Made by a program: the position numbers and the translations under genes. DNA of 52,842 nucleotides, taken from Methanobacteriota archaeon (GTDB taxonomy: Archaea > Undinarchaeota > Undinarchaeia > Undinarchaeales > Undinarchaeaceae). Position 1 is the first letter of the stretch; each line of letters begins with the position of its first letter. The notes under the pieces are model-generated. The model saw nothing but the letters and a program-made list of their open reading frames with translations. It did no database searches and was not told the origin of the DNA. Below are positions 16,618 through 25,639 of this stretch, piece after piece. The stretch lies in NCBI GenBank assembly GCA_002687935.1, contig NZBN01000003.1, positions 1 through 52,842 on the forward strand. The letters are read 5' to 3'.

Positions 16618-17856
16618 ATGAAAGTAAGTGTTATAGGAACTGGATATGTGGGCCTGATAAGTGGAGTGGGCTATGCCAGCCAGGGGCATGAGGTTATCTG
16701 CGTTGATGTCATAGAGGGAAAAGTCGCAAAAATAAACGCAGGCGAAGCCCCAATACACGAGGAAGGACTTCCTGAGCGACTAAAACAGGTTCTGGATTCG
16801 GGAAAGTTCAGAGCAACTAGTAATATTTCAGATGCTGTGGAAAACTCAGATATCTGCTTCATTTCTGTAGGTACACCCTCTGCCTCAGATGGTTCAATAG
16901 ACTTAAAATACATAGAACAGGCTTCAAAAGATCTCGGAACAGCACTAAAAAACAAAGATTCCTATTTCACAATTGTTGTTAAAAGCACAGTAACTCCTGG
17001 GACTACAGAAGAATGTGTAATAAAAAATGTAGAGGCAGCATCAGGCAAGAAAGCAGGACAAGATTTCGGTGTCTGTATGAATCCCGAATTCCTAAGGGAA
17101 GGAAAGGCAATAGAAGATTTCGATAATCCTGACAGAATAGTCATAGGAAGTTTCGATGAAAAAAGCGCAGAAGCTCTCAAAGAACTTAACAGTGCTTTTG
17201 ACTGTCCGGTTCTAGAAACTCCACTTTCAACAGCTGAAATGATAAAATACGTTAGCAATGCCTTCCTTGCGGTGAAAATTTCATACGCAAATGATGTTGC
17301 TGAATTCTGCAAGAAAATAGGAGCAGATCCATATGAAGTTTTCAAAGGAGTCGGAATGGACAAGCGCATTAATCCAGCTTTCTTCAACTCAGGTCTTGGT
17401 TGGGGTGGAAGCTGTTTTCCAAAAGATACAAAGGAATTCGCCGCCGCGGCAAAGAGAGAGGGTGCAAATCCACGAATTGTTGATGCTGCAATCGAGACGA
17501 ATAAAAAACTCCCCTCTAAATTAGTAGAGCTCGCTGGAGATATTTCAGGAAAAACTGTTGCAGTTCTTGGTCTCGCTTTCAAAGCCGGAACTGATGATGT
17601 TCGTGAATCACAGGCAGTCGAAGTTATAAAACTCCTCAACGATGGCGGAGCAAAGATACAGGCATATGACCCCGAAGCAGCAGAAGTCGAGGGTATAGAA
17701 AGAGCGGAAACAATGGAAAATGCTCTCGAAGGCGCTGACATCTGCCTTGTTCTGACTGAGTGGCCTGAATTCGAAAATGTTCCTTTCAGCGGAAAGATAA
17801 TCGACGGACGAAACATAGTAAAAAACAGAGAAAATTACGAGGGGCTCTTCTGGTAG
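16618..17856 (+). CDS. UDP-glucose 6-dehydrogenase
   Basis: The enzyme oxidises UDP-glucose to UDP-glucuronate in two NAD-dependent steps. The Rossmann start is KVSVIGTGYVGLISGVGYA. The catalytic cysteine is C266 in GWGGSCFPKDTKEF, and K in VVKSTVTPGTT and N/K in the FLAVKISYAND helix are also present. The C-terminal domain begins near AVLGLAFKAGTDDVRES. The length of 412 is typical. UDP-mannose-type dehydrogenation is a less likely alternative. The next gene is UDP-glucuronate-epimerase-like, so the pair probably makes an acidic sugar for N-glycans. Confidence 0.9.
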   Translation: MKVSVIGTGYVGLISGVGYASQGHEVICVDVIEGKVAKINAGEAPIHEEGLPERLKQVLDSGKFRATSNISDAVENSDICFISVGTPSASDGSIDLKYIEQASKDLGTALKNKDSYFTIVVKSTVTPGTTEECVIKNVEAASGKKAGQDFGVCMNPEFLREGKAIEDFDNPDRIVIGSFDEKSAEALKELNSAFDCPVLETPLSTAEMIKYVSNAFLAVKISYANDVAEFCKKIGADPYEVFKGVGMDKRINPAFFNSGLGWGGSCFPKDTKEFAAAAKREGANPRIVDAAIETNKKLPSKLVELAGDISGKTVAVLGLAFKAGTDDVRESQAVEVIKLLNDGGAKIQAYDPEAAEVEGIERAETMENALEGADICLVLTEWPEFENVPFSGKIIDGRNIVKNRENYEGLFW

Positions 17857-17877
17857 ATATATTAAAAAGAAGAACTA

Positions 17878-18819
17878 ATGGGACTTATGGCAAAAGCACT
17901 TGTAACAGGGGTCGCCGGTTTTATCGGTAGTACCTTGTCAGATACTCTGCTTGGACAGGGAAAGGACGTCATTGGAATTGACTGTTTCACAGACTATTAT
18001 GAGCGTTCTACTAAAGAGAAAAATCTTGAAAACTCAAAAGCAAATGAGAACTTTAACTTTCTTGAAATAGATTTATCTGAGGCAGAGCTTTCAGACGCAT
18101 TCAAGGAGGTTGATGTCGTTTACCATCTTGCCGCCCAGCCTGGAGTCCGCTACAGCTGGGAAAACTTTGATGTCTATCTTAAAAATAATATCAAGGCAAC
18201 ACAGAGAGTTCTGGAAGCAGCAAAAGAGTCCGGCTCACGAGTAATCTTCGCTTCATCCTCTTCAGTATATGGCGATGCTGAGCTTCCACTTACAGAGGAC
18301 ACAAAAGCAAGACCAGTATCTCCTTATGGCGCATCAAAACTGGCATGCGAACACCTCTGCAGAATCTACAGCGAATCCTTCAAAGTTCCGACAGTTTCTC
18401 TCAGATATTTTACAGTATATGGACCGCGGCAGCGCCCAGATATGGCGATTAATATTTTTACTCACAAAATCCTCGCCGGAGAGCCTATCAAAATATACGG
18501 AAGTGGCGAGCAAACTCGGGATTTCACATATGTCCAGGATATAGTTGACGGAACTATTGCCGCAGGAGAAAGCAGCCTCAGCAAGGATATCCTAAATATC
18601 GGCGGCGGTTCTCAAATAATGCTGAACGACCTTGTTTCAAAAATCGAAAAGGCACTTGGAAAAGAGGCCAAAATAGAGAAAGAAGGTTCACAACGCGGGG
18701 ATATGAAACACACAAAAGCTTCTCTTGACAGAGCAAAGAAAGACTTAGGTTATGAAGCAAAGGTTTCAATTGATGAAGGAATAAAAAGGTACACTGACTG
18801 GGTAGTTTCAAATGGATAA
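17878..18819 (+). CDS. NAD-dependent epimerase, UDP-glucuronate 4-epimerase-like
   Basis: This is an extended short-chain dehydrogenase. It has TGVAGFIGSTLSD for NAD, IDCFTDYYERSTKEKNLEN (a DxxxDYY stretch as in UDP-glucuronate epimerases), catalytic Y150xxxK154 in SPYGASKLA and the GSGEQTRDFTYVQD substrate loop. A second in-frame ATG at 17887 (MAKALVTGV) lies about 26 nt from the TATA-like ATATTAAAA and may be the true start. It directly follows UDP-glucose dehydrogenase, supporting UDP-GlcA to UDP-GalA conversion. Its 3' end overlaps the GT39-like gene by 8 nt. Confidence 0.85.
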   Translation: MGLMAKALVTGVAGFIGSTLSDTLLGQGKDVIGIDCFTDYYERSTKEKNLENSKANENFNFLEIDLSEAELSDAFKEVDVVYHLAAQPGVRYSWENFDVYLKNNIKATQRVLEAAKESGSRVIFASSSSVYGDAELPLTEDTKARPVSPYGASKLACEHLCRIYSESFKVPTVSLRYFTVYGPRQRPDMAINIFTHKILAGEPIKIYGSGEQTRDFTYVQDIVDGTIAAGESSLSKDILNIGGGSQIMLNDLVSKIEKALGKEAKIEKEGSQRGDMKHTKASLDRAKKDLGYEAKVSIDEGIKRYTDWVVSNG

Positions 18820-20455
18820 GTTCGTCGCCAACATAAAAAAGAATCGAAAAATCTACGCTGCATTATTCCTCATACTTCTTTTCGGAATGTACCTCAGAGT
18901 CTATCATATTGATTATCCCACTATCGGTTATCACAATTGGAAGGAAAGCCACTACCTGGCAGAGTCAAGGAATTTTGCAGAAGATGGTTTCTTCAATCAC
19001 GGTTTCTTCGTTCCTGAGTGGGACGCACTTCGCTCTTTTGACGATCCGACAGGAGCGCATTCTGATACCTTCCCAGTTATATCAATTCTAATAGCCATTG
19101 CATTCAAGATATTTGGTCCCCATCTCTGGGTCGCCCGTCTCGTCGGGATAATATTTAGCTTAGGAACTGTCCTTATGATGTTCCTTCTATCAAGGGAGCT
19201 TTTCAAGAGAGATGACATAGCAATAATTGCGGCCGCTCTCACAGCGATAAATCCACTTTTCGTTTTCTTCAGCCATAATGTCCAGCTCATAAATCCTGGA
19301 GTGTTTTTCATGCTAAGTTCAGCCTATTTCTATGTCAGATGGCGTGATTCTGACAAAAATTCTCACTTAATCAGTACTGCAGTCTTCCTTTCCCTTGCAG
19401 GACTAACAAAATACACCTTCTTAGTAATAGCTATACCATTTGCGCTCACTTTCCCCTACAAAAAACTGCTAAAACTAAACAAGTCTCAGATTAAAGCTTA
19501 TTCAGCCTCATTCGCGGCGATGCTCACAATTCCTGCCTGGTTCCTCTATTCAAAAACAATAGTTCAGGCTGAGGGAACGGCACTTGCTATCGGAGAAATG
19601 AATATTTGGGCCTTCCTTACTCCTGGCTGGTGGAAGTCTGTCTGGCCTTTCTTATCTGACAATTATACAGTTATCGGCTTCTGGTTTGCTATTGCCGGAA
19701 TCGTGATGCTCGTTACATTTTATAATTCAAATAAAAAATTCGCAGAACTATTTCTTCTATCTTACTCAGCCGCTCTGATACCATTTATTATGATAATGTC
19801 AAACAAACTAAAGGGACACAGCTATCACCAGTTCCCAATAGCTCCAATCATAATCCTCACAATGTCCTACTTCATAATGGTAGTTTCCCAGACTTCTATT
19901 GGGCTTTTCAAAGTAAAAGCTGAAAAAAAAGAGATTCTTAAATGGATCGTAATTCTGGTGCTTTTCATTGTCTTACTGTCTCCTTCAATGGATGCAAAAA
20001 ACAAGCAATTTGATACGCAGTTCTTCGGTCTGGATATTGCCGGAGATTACATAAGAGAAAACAGTGAAGTAAATGAAAAAGTCATATTCTCAGGTGGCCA
20101 GTCCTTCGGCTTCCTATGGAATGCTGACAGAAAGGCGTATTACAGCACAGACCTAAAATTGGATATCCTTAAAGAGGCAGAAGAAAATGGAGTCCGCTGG
20201 ATTTTCATGTATCATTGGGGCTTTAAAAGTATGCAAAACTCAGAACTTCATCAGTATCTTGGGGAAAACTACAATCTCCGGCAGATGGCATATCTTTCAC
20301 AAGGAAAGGATAATGCAGTTTACTACATTGTTCTCGAAAAGGGAGAAGGCGGATTCTCAATGGACTCCTTACAGAGCTGGACAGACGGCAAAGAGCTCAG
20401 GTATAAAGACTACGATTCAACTTCAGGAAAAATAAAACTTTACTACGTAAATTAA
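18812..20455 (+). CDS. Membrane glycosyltransferase, GT39/ArnT-like
   Basis: The polytopic protein of 547 residues has about 11-12 TM helices. The first external loop carries acidic residues typical of PMT/ArnT enzymes (HNWKESHYLAESRNF, about 41-55), and ARLVGIIFSLGTVLMMF resembles the second conserved block. Such enzymes transfer a sugar from a polyprenyl-phosphate donor outside the membrane. The donor may be made by the DPM-like GT2 encoded next to it on the other strand. It is coupled to the upstream epimerase. The exact acceptor (glycan, protein or lipid) is unknown. Confidence 0.8.
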   Translation: MDKFVANIKKNRKIYAALFLILLFGMYLRVYHIDYPTIGYHNWKESHYLAESRNFAEDGFFNHGFFVPEWDALRSFDDPTGAHSDTFPVISILIAIAFKIFGPHLWVARLVGIIFSLGTVLMMFLLSRELFKRDDIAIIAAALTAINPLFVFFSHNVQLINPGVFFMLSSAYFYVRWRDSDKNSHLISTAVFLSLAGLTKYTFLVIAIPFALTFPYKKLLKLNKSQIKAYSASFAAMLTIPAWFLYSKTIVQAEGTALAIGEMNIWAFLTPGWWKSVWPFLSDNYTVIGFWFAIAGIVMLVTFYNSNKKFAELFLLSYSAALIPFIMIMSNKLKGHSYHQFPIAPIIILTMSYFIMVVSQTSIGLFKVKAEKKEILKWIVILVLFIVLLSPSMDAKNKQFDTQFFGLDIAGDYIRENSEVNEKVIFSGGQSFGFLWNADRKAYYSTDLKLDILKEAEENGVRWIFMYHWGFKSMQNSELHQYLGENYNLRQMAYLSQGKDNAVYYIVLEKGEGGFSMDSLQSWTDGKELRYKDYDSTSGKIKLYYVN

Positions 20456-21349
20456 CTACTTTTCTTCTCTAGTTCTAATTATAAGTTCAGCGAGAAGCCC
20501 GTTGAATATGAACTGCATTCCAAGCAGTACTAAAAGAACAACAAGTATCAAAAGCGGTCTGCTTCCTATTGTTTGTTCAAGAGCATATTTATCATAAAGA
20601 AGTTTTACTCCTCCTAGAAAGCCAAGTCCCATGAGAGCAAAACCCATTGCTCCGAAAATATGTATTGGTCTTGAGCCGTAAGAAGTCAGGAATTTAAGAG
20701 TGATGAGGTCAAGAAAGCCCTTTGGAAGCCTGGAAAGTCCATATTTGGTTTTCCCTGATTTCCTTTCATGGTGTTTTACCTTCATTTCTATAACTTTATG
20801 TCCCCTAACTGAAAGCATTGCAGGTATATATCTATGCCCTTCTCCGTGAAGCTCAAGGTCCTTTATCGCAGAGCTCTTATAAGCTCTTAGTGTACATCCT
20901 TGGTCATGAAGGCTAAGACCAAAAAAACGCCTTACAAGGAAATTATTCAACTTTGATGCCATTCTCTTTCCAAAAGTATCTTTCCTGTCCGCTCTCCAGC
21001 CACAGACAACATCGGCCTTTTCCAGACCTCCAATAAGCTTCGGTATATCTGAGGCATCATTCTGCAAATCAGCGTCCATAGACACCACAATCCTCCCTTT
21101 GCTCGCTTTAAAACCAGTAAGAAGTGCTGCAGTTTGTCCTTTATTACTTCCGTGCTTTACAAGTTTAACAGATTTATCGTGCTTTGCAATTTTCTCAAGT
21201 TTTTCAATAGTTCCGTCACTGCTTCCGTCGTCTACAAAGAGAATTTCATGACTCTTCTTCATTCTTGTCAGTACAATTGCCAGCTCCATATAGAGCCTTT
21301 CCACATTTCCCTCCTCATTATAGGTGGGTATGACAACCGAAATTTCCAT
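20456..21349 (-). CDS. GT2 polyprenyl-phosphate glycosyltransferase, DPM/AglJ-like
   Basis: The GT-A domain starts ISVVIPTYNEEGNVERLY, with DDGSSDGT and the metal-binding MDADLQND. Two C-terminal TM helices (about 225-250 and 262-285) anchor it, as in polyprenyl-P-hexose synthases. The ORF reaches upstream to 21388, but the ATG at 21349 is chosen because a TATA box (TTATTTATAT, minus strand, 21371-21380) is centred 26 nt before it and the protein then begins at the family motif. It probably makes a lipid-P-sugar used by AglB-pathway or GT39-like enzymes. Confidence 0.87.
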   Translation of the reverse strand: MEISVVIPTYNEEGNVERLYMELAIVLTRMKKSHEILFVDDGSSDGTIEKLEKIAKHDKSVKLVKHGSNKGQTAALLTGFKASKGRIVVSMDADLQNDASDIPKLIGGLEKADVVCGWRADRKDTFGKRMASKLNNFLVRRFFGLSLHDQGCTLRAYKSSAIKDLELHGEGHRYIPAMLSVRGHKVIEMKVKHHERKSGKTKYGLSRLPKGFLDLITLKFLTSYGSRPIHIFGAMGFALMGLGFLGGVKLLYDKYALEQTIGSRPLLILVVLLVLLGMQFIFNGLLAELIIRTREEK

Positions 21350-21370
21350 GCGAAATCGTTGTACAGGGGC

Positions 21371-21420
21371 ATATAAATAATTGCCCAAGACATAATTTTT
21401 TCATAGAGAGCTATAAATAG
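21371..21420. promoter_or_regulatory. Divergent promoter pair
   Basis: Two TATA boxes lie back to back: ATATAAATAA (21371-21380, driving the minus-strand GT2, start 21349) and CTATAAATAG (21411-21420, driving the plus-strand phosphohexomutase, start 21442). Each is centred 26-27 nt from its start codon. Confidence 0.65.
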
Positions 21421-21441
21421 CAAATATCCTACACATATGCT

Positions 21442-22770
21442 ATGGCGCCTTTTTCAACAACTGGCATAAGGGGCTTAGCGAATATCGACATAACACCTGA
21501 GTTTATGCTGGACCTCGGAAAAACATTCGGGACGATGGTAGGTCCCTGTAAGGTTCTTGTTGCCAGAGACACAAGAACCAGTTCAGAAATGCTTTCAAAT
21601 TCCTTAATTGCAGGATTAATTTCGACTGGCTGTGACGTATTCGACACTGGAATCGCAGCTGGACCTGTCGTAAATCACGCTGCTCAGAGCGCTTATGATG
21701 CAGGCGTCATGATAACGAGCTCCCACAATCCCCCAGAATACAATGGAGCTAAGTTCATCCTTAAAGGTGGCAAGGAAGTTGGTGAAAAGGAAGAGATAGA
21801 GTTCGAAAAAATACTAAACTCACGTAAATTCACTACAGTAAGCTGGGACAAGGTTGGCTCATATTCAGAGTGCGACTCAGTAAGCCCTTACATTATGGAT
21901 GCTCTGGCTCTCGTTGATTCAGAAAAAATAAAGTCTAAAAAATTCAGAGTCGTCGCAGACCCCGGAAACGGCGCTCAAATCGACGCAGTTCCCAGAATAC
22001 TCAAAGAGCTTGGCTGCGAAGCTGTAATAATCAACGGTGAAAACACAGGAAAATTCGGACGACTCCCTGAGCCAAGACCTGAAACACTTTCTGAGCTTCT
22101 CGAAGAAGTTCGCACACAGAAGGCGGATTTCGGCGTTGCCTTCGACTGTGACGGTGACAGAGCGGTATTCTGCAATGAAAAAGGAGAGTTCATAATGGGA
22201 GACGTTACTGGTTCACTGATAGCCAACTCTCTGGCAGAAAAAGGAGACAAAATAGTAACTCCTGTTGCAACTTCCAGTATTATTGACGATGTTGCCTCAA
22301 ATTCAGGAGCGGAAATTCTCAGAACAAAAGTCGGAGCCAAATATGTCAGTGATTCTGTTATTTCTGGAGGTGCTGTTTTCGGTTTCGAGGAAAACGGCGG
22401 ATGCATCTTCCCAAAACTCAGCCCCGGCCGTGACGGTTCAATGACTCTTATTACAATGCTTGACCTGCTCACAGATTACGACTCTTTTAGTTCTGCAATT
22501 TCAACACTTCCAAAATATTTTCAACTTAAGGCTAAATTTAAATGCAGTGATGATAAAAAAACAAGCACAATGAAACGCGCCATGGAAAGGGCAAAACAAG
22601 AAGGAAAAGAGTTCTCAAATATCGACGGTCTTAAATTTTTCGAAGAAGACGGATGGATTCTTGTCAGAGCTTCCGGAACTGAGCCTGTTCTAAGAGTTTT
22701 TTCAGAGGCAAAAACAGAAGAGCGGGCTCTGGAACTTCTTGAGCTTGGAAAAGCGCTTCTCTCTGACTGA
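21442..22770 (+). CDS. Phosphohexomutase (phosphomannomutase/phosphoglucosamine mutase)
   Basis: This is a four-domain alpha-D-phosphohexomutase. It has the active-site phosphoserine loop ITSSHNPPEYNGAKF, the Mg loop DCDGDRAVF, the sugar-specificity loop GFEENGGCIFP and the phosphate-binding RASGTEPVLRVFSEA near the C-terminus. The length of 442 is normal. It interconverts hexose (or glucosamine) 6- and 1-phosphates, feeding nucleotide-sugar synthesis for the surrounding glycan genes. Mannose, glucose and glucosamine substrates cannot be told apart by eye. Confidence 0.92.
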   Translation: MAPFSTTGIRGLANIDITPEFMLDLGKTFGTMVGPCKVLVARDTRTSSEMLSNSLIAGLISTGCDVFDTGIAAGPVVNHAAQSAYDAGVMITSSHNPPEYNGAKFILKGGKEVGEKEEIEFEKILNSRKFTTVSWDKVGSYSECDSVSPYIMDALALVDSEKIKSKKFRVVADPGNGAQIDAVPRILKELGCEAVIINGENTGKFGRLPEPRPETLSELLEEVRTQKADFGVAFDCDGDRAVFCNEKGEFIMGDVTGSLIANSLAEKGDKIVTPVATSSIIDDVASNSGAEILRTKVGAKYVSDSVISGGAVFGFEENGGCIFPKLSPGRDGSMTLITMLDLLTDYDSFSSAISTLPKYFQLKAKFKCSDDKKTSTMKRAMERAKQEGKEFSNIDGLKFFEEDGWILVRASGTEPVLRVFSEAKTEERALELLELGKALLSD

Positions 22771-22772
22771 AA

Positions 22773-23735
22773 TTAAAGTCTCCAGATTTTAATCGGGTCT
22801 TTCATCCAGAAGAACAAACCAATTGCGGCTATACAATAGTTAAACAAAAGAACAATTAATGAAAAGGCAACTGCACTTCCCGCACCAATTCCAAGAAGTC
22901 CAAACATCCCTATCAAAACAAGGTCTCGTGTTCCGATTCCTGATATCGAAATTGGTGCGAGTTCAGCAAGCATACTCACAGGCATTATCATAGCTATATA
23001 GAAATAGCTGATATCAATTCCCGCCGCAAGAGAAAGCAGGTAATATTGTATGAATACAAAGAACCAGGCAAGCATTGTCAGTGCGGATATTTTAAGCAAA
23101 AGAAGACGTTCCTTTCTTATTGCCCTTACTCCTTCATAGAATTCTTCAAAATTAGTTTTCAAAATTGCCTGATGTTTTTTCGGAATAATCTTGCGGAAAA
23201 CGGGTCTTAACATATTTCTTGTGACTCCTTCCTCTAAAACAAGGAAGACAACTATTCCAAATGCAATAAATACGGCTATAGCAGTTTTCGGAGTGCTAAA
23301 ACCGAGTGCAAATTCAGCAGTCATATAATATATTCCAATTATAGCCAGCAGAAAGATGAGTAGAGTATCAATTACTCTGTCTATAAAAACAGTTGCAAAA
23401 GCCTTACCTGTTCTGATTTTTCTGTTGTCAGCTGCATATATCGCCTTTATGATTTCCCCGAGTCTTCCTGGCGTTATAACTGCTGCAAAAAGTCCAATAA
23501 TAAATGCCTTCCATGCCTCAAAGAACTTGAAACCCGGTTTCTGTACGTCGACTCCAAGCTTCCACTTATAGGCTTTTATTCCAGAGCTTACAGAAGTCAG
23601 ACTAAGAGCAACAATAAAATAAAGTGGGTTGGTTTTCAGAAAAGCTTCAGTTATTACTGATACTCCTACTGAATTAACAATATAGGCAAAGAGCAGAAGC
23701 CCGACTACCGGAAGAAATCTCTTGGCTTTAAACAT
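22773..23735 (-). CDS. Flippase-like membrane protein (LPG synthase TM family)
   Basis: The polytopic protein (about 8 TM, about 320 residues) carries the family signatures ITPGRLGEIIKA and APISISGIGTRD, as in the PF03706/TIGR00374 group. The longer ORF start at 23783 lies inside the upstream gene. The ATG at 23735 (MFKAKRFLPVVG) overlaps the DUF2304 stop by 8 nt and is preferred. Family members are thought to move or handle polyprenyl-linked glycans. It is last in the DUF354-led operon. Confidence 0.82.
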   Translation of the reverse strand: MFKAKRFLPVVGLLLFAYIVNSVGVSVITEAFLKTNPLYFIVALSLTSVSSGIKAYKWKLGVDVQKPGFKFFEAWKAFIIGLFAAVITPGRLGEIIKAIYAADNRKIRTGKAFATVFIDRVIDTLLIFLLAIIGIYYMTAEFALGFSTPKTAIAVFIAFGIVVFLVLEEGVTRNMLRPVFRKIIPKKHQAILKTNFEEFYEGVRAIRKERLLLLKISALTMLAWFFVFIQYYLLSLAAGIDISYFYIAMIMPVSMLAELAPISISGIGTRDLVLIGMFGLLGIGAGSAVAFSLIVLLFNYCIAAIGLFFWMKDPIKIWRL

Positions 23736-24078
23736 TCTGTTTTCGACCTTTCTGCTCAAGCTCAAGGGCGACCTTTCTGACAAGATTTGTTATCTGTCTC
23801 TGGGTTTCCTGATTTCTTATGTAGACTTGGAAGACAAATCCGTAGACTCCGAGGAGACCCAGAACAAGAAGTGCATCAAGTCCTCTTCCGATTTTCAGCC
23901 AGCTAAGAACTGAGTCAAGAACAGTAGGGTAAAGTGAAACGAAAAATATAGCAAGAGCGACGATTCCCCAAGTAACAAAGTCACGGTCCTTAAACTTTCC
24001 CTGTCTGTAAAGTTTTACAGCATAATAGAACATAAGAAGCCCGAGGGCCAGTCCGAATGCCTGTATTCCAGCTATCAT
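23728..24078 (-). CDS. DUF2304 small membrane protein
   Basis: The protein has three hydrophobic helices and a charged C-terminal helix (RQITNLVRKVALELEQ) typical of DUF2304. This family usually sits next to a DPM-like GT2 gene, as here. The ORF can begin at the TTG at 24090, but the ATG at 24078 makes an ATGA overlap with the GT2 stop, the coupling used elsewhere in this operon, and gives 116 residues. It probably works with the GT2 enzyme at the membrane. Confidence 0.8.
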   Translation of the reverse strand: MIAGIQAFGLALGLLMFYYAVKLYRQGKFKDRDFVTWGIVALAIFFVSLYPTVLDSVLSWLKIGRGLDALLVLGLLGVYGFVFQVYIRNQETQRQITNLVRKVALELEQKGRKQNV

Positions 24079-24764
24079 TTTCTCAACCAAAGGCGCTTAA
24101 GGAAAATTCCATACATTATTTTTACTCCTTCGCGCACGTTTGTACCTTTTTTCTTACTACGTTCGTCATATAAAGCTTTTATCGGGACTTCCTCAATCTT
24201 CATCCCATAGCGTCCTAGTTCGTATACAATTTCTGAGGATACATCGTAGCGGTCACACACAATTGACAGAGCCTTGGCGGATTTCTTGTCAAATGCCCTC
24301 AGTCCGCTCTGCGAGTCCGTAATCTTTGTCCCGGCAAGGAAATTTGTAAATCCTGTCAGGAACCAGTTTCCAAATCTTGTAACTGGCGGCATCATTTCTA
24401 AATCTTCCTTTCTCAAAAACCTTGAACCAAGAACAGCATTTGCCCGTTTCTTCTTTATCGGCTCTATCAAATTTTCTATATCCTTCCCAACATGCTGAAG
24501 GTCAGCATCAAAAGTAACTATAATATCTGCCTTTTTCCGCAGGGCTGATTGTATCCCTGTAGCAAGTGTTGCTCCAAGTCCCCTGTTTATCACGTGCGTT
24601 GCAACAAATACACCCTCCTTCAGAGCAAATTCTTCAGTTTTGTCCGAAGAACCATCATTCACAACAATAACTTCCGCCTTTGGAAAACCCTTCTTCAGAC
24701 TTTGCAGACTTTGCCGTATTGTCTTCTCCTCATTGTAAGCAGGCATTACTATAACAACTTTCAT
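24075..24764 (-). CDS. GT2 glycosyltransferase, polyprenyl-phosphate type, soluble
   Basis: The 229-residue GT-A enzyme has VIVMPAYNEEKTIRQSL, VNDGSSDKT, TFDADLQHVGKD and an SGLRAF motif, with no TM helix. It resembles archaeal dolichyl-phosphate mannose/glucose synthases that rely on a partner membrane protein, here probably the DUF2304 protein encoded directly downstream with a 4-nt overlap. It overlaps the upstream epimerase gene by 4 nt. Confidence 0.87.
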   Translation of the reverse strand: MKVVIVMPAYNEEKTIRQSLQSLKKGFPKAEVIVVNDGSSDKTEEFALKEGVFVATHVINRGLGATLATGIQSALRKKADIIVTFDADLQHVGKDIENLIEPIKKKRANAVLGSRFLRKEDLEMMPPVTRFGNWFLTGFTNFLAGTKITDSQSGLRAFDKKSAKALSIVCDRYDVSSEIVYELGRYGMKIEEVPIKALYDERSKKKGTNVREGVKIMYGIFLKRLWLRK

Positions 24765-25639
24765 TTCAACATATCCTTTATTCCTTCTTCAATAGAATAT
24801 TCTGGTCTATATCCTATTTTCTCAGAAGCGCGGGCTATACGTGTCCAACTTCTCTGTATATCACCTTCTCTCTCACCGGTTCTTTCAATATTCAACTCTG
24901 TATTAAGAGCATTTTCAATCGCTGAAACAATATCATTTATGCTGGTCTCTTCCCCGGAAGCAATATTCAAAGTCATATTATTGCCTGGCTCAGTCTTAAT
25001 ACACAAAATACAGGCATTTAGGAGGTCCTTAATATACAAAAAGTCCCTTGTCTGCTCTCCACTTCCGTAAATTTCAATTTTATTTTCTGAATTAAATTCC
25101 TCGAGCATCTTTGATATTACTCCTTGTCCGCCTTTTCCATAGATATTAAAAATTCTCAAAATAAAAGAAGGTATAGAACTTTTTTCGCAAAGTTTCTCAG
25201 CGGCAAGTTTGGATTCCCCATAAGGGGATATCGGCATTGCTACTGTTTCCTCACTAATTGGAAAGTCCTTAGTATCTCCATAAACTGCTGCAGAGCTGAA
25301 GAATATAATTTTTTTCACTCCTTCCTTTTCAGCGGCCGCAATAACATTCCTTGTCCCAGAAACATTTATTTCCCTGTCTTCCTCAGGATTTTCAAGAGAT
25401 TTCTGCACAGAGCTCTGCGCCGCAAGATGAAAAACAAGTTCACAACCTCTTATCACTTCTCCCAAATCCTGAGGATTTCTGATATCTCCTTCAACTATCT
25501 CAGCTGAACTATTTTCCAGTCTTTCTTTATCTCCGTTTGAAAAATTATCAAAAACCACGACTTCATGCCCCTCATTTTCCAGAGCCCCGACTAAATAAGG
25601 TCCTATAAATCCCGCTCCTCCAGTTACAAGCACTTTCAT
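24761..25639 (-). CDS. NAD-dependent sugar epimerase/dehydratase
   Basis: This extended SDR has VTGGAGFIGPYLVGAL for NAD, VFDNFSNG, FHLAAQSSVQ, catalytic YxxxK in SPYGESKLA and the GSGEQTRDFLYIKD loop. The length of 292 is slightly short for a UDP-glucose 4-epimerase. It belongs to the GalE/WbpP-like group, with the exact substrate unknown. It is a paralogue of the SDR at 17878, sharing the GSGEQTRDF loop, but stands in a different operon. Both ends have ATGA overlaps. Confidence 0.87.
   Translation of the reverse strand: MKVLVTGGAGFIGPYLVGALENEGHEVVVFDNFSNGDKERLENSSAEIVEGDIRNPQDLGEVIRGCELVFHLAAQSSVQKSLENPEEDREINVSGTRNVIAAAEKEGVKKIIFFSSAAVYGDTKDFPISEETVAMPISPYGESKLAAEKLCEKSSIPSFILRIFNIYGKGGQGVISKMLEEFNSENKIEIYGSGEQTRDFLYIKDLLNACILCIKTEPGNNMTLNIASGEETSINDIVSAIENALNTELNIERTGEREGDIQRSWTRIARASEKIGYRPEYSIEEGIKDMLK

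Noticed and set aside
16464-16691. 75-residue ORF running across the structured gap into the dehydrogenase gene
   Set aside because: It reads through the hairpins and overlaps the dehydrogenase start in another frame; composition is not protein-like.
16962-17816. 284-residue minus-strand ORF opposite UDP-glucose dehydrogenase
   Set aside because: Mirror of a real gene with all catalytic motifs on the plus strand; Ser/Pro-rich shadow composition.
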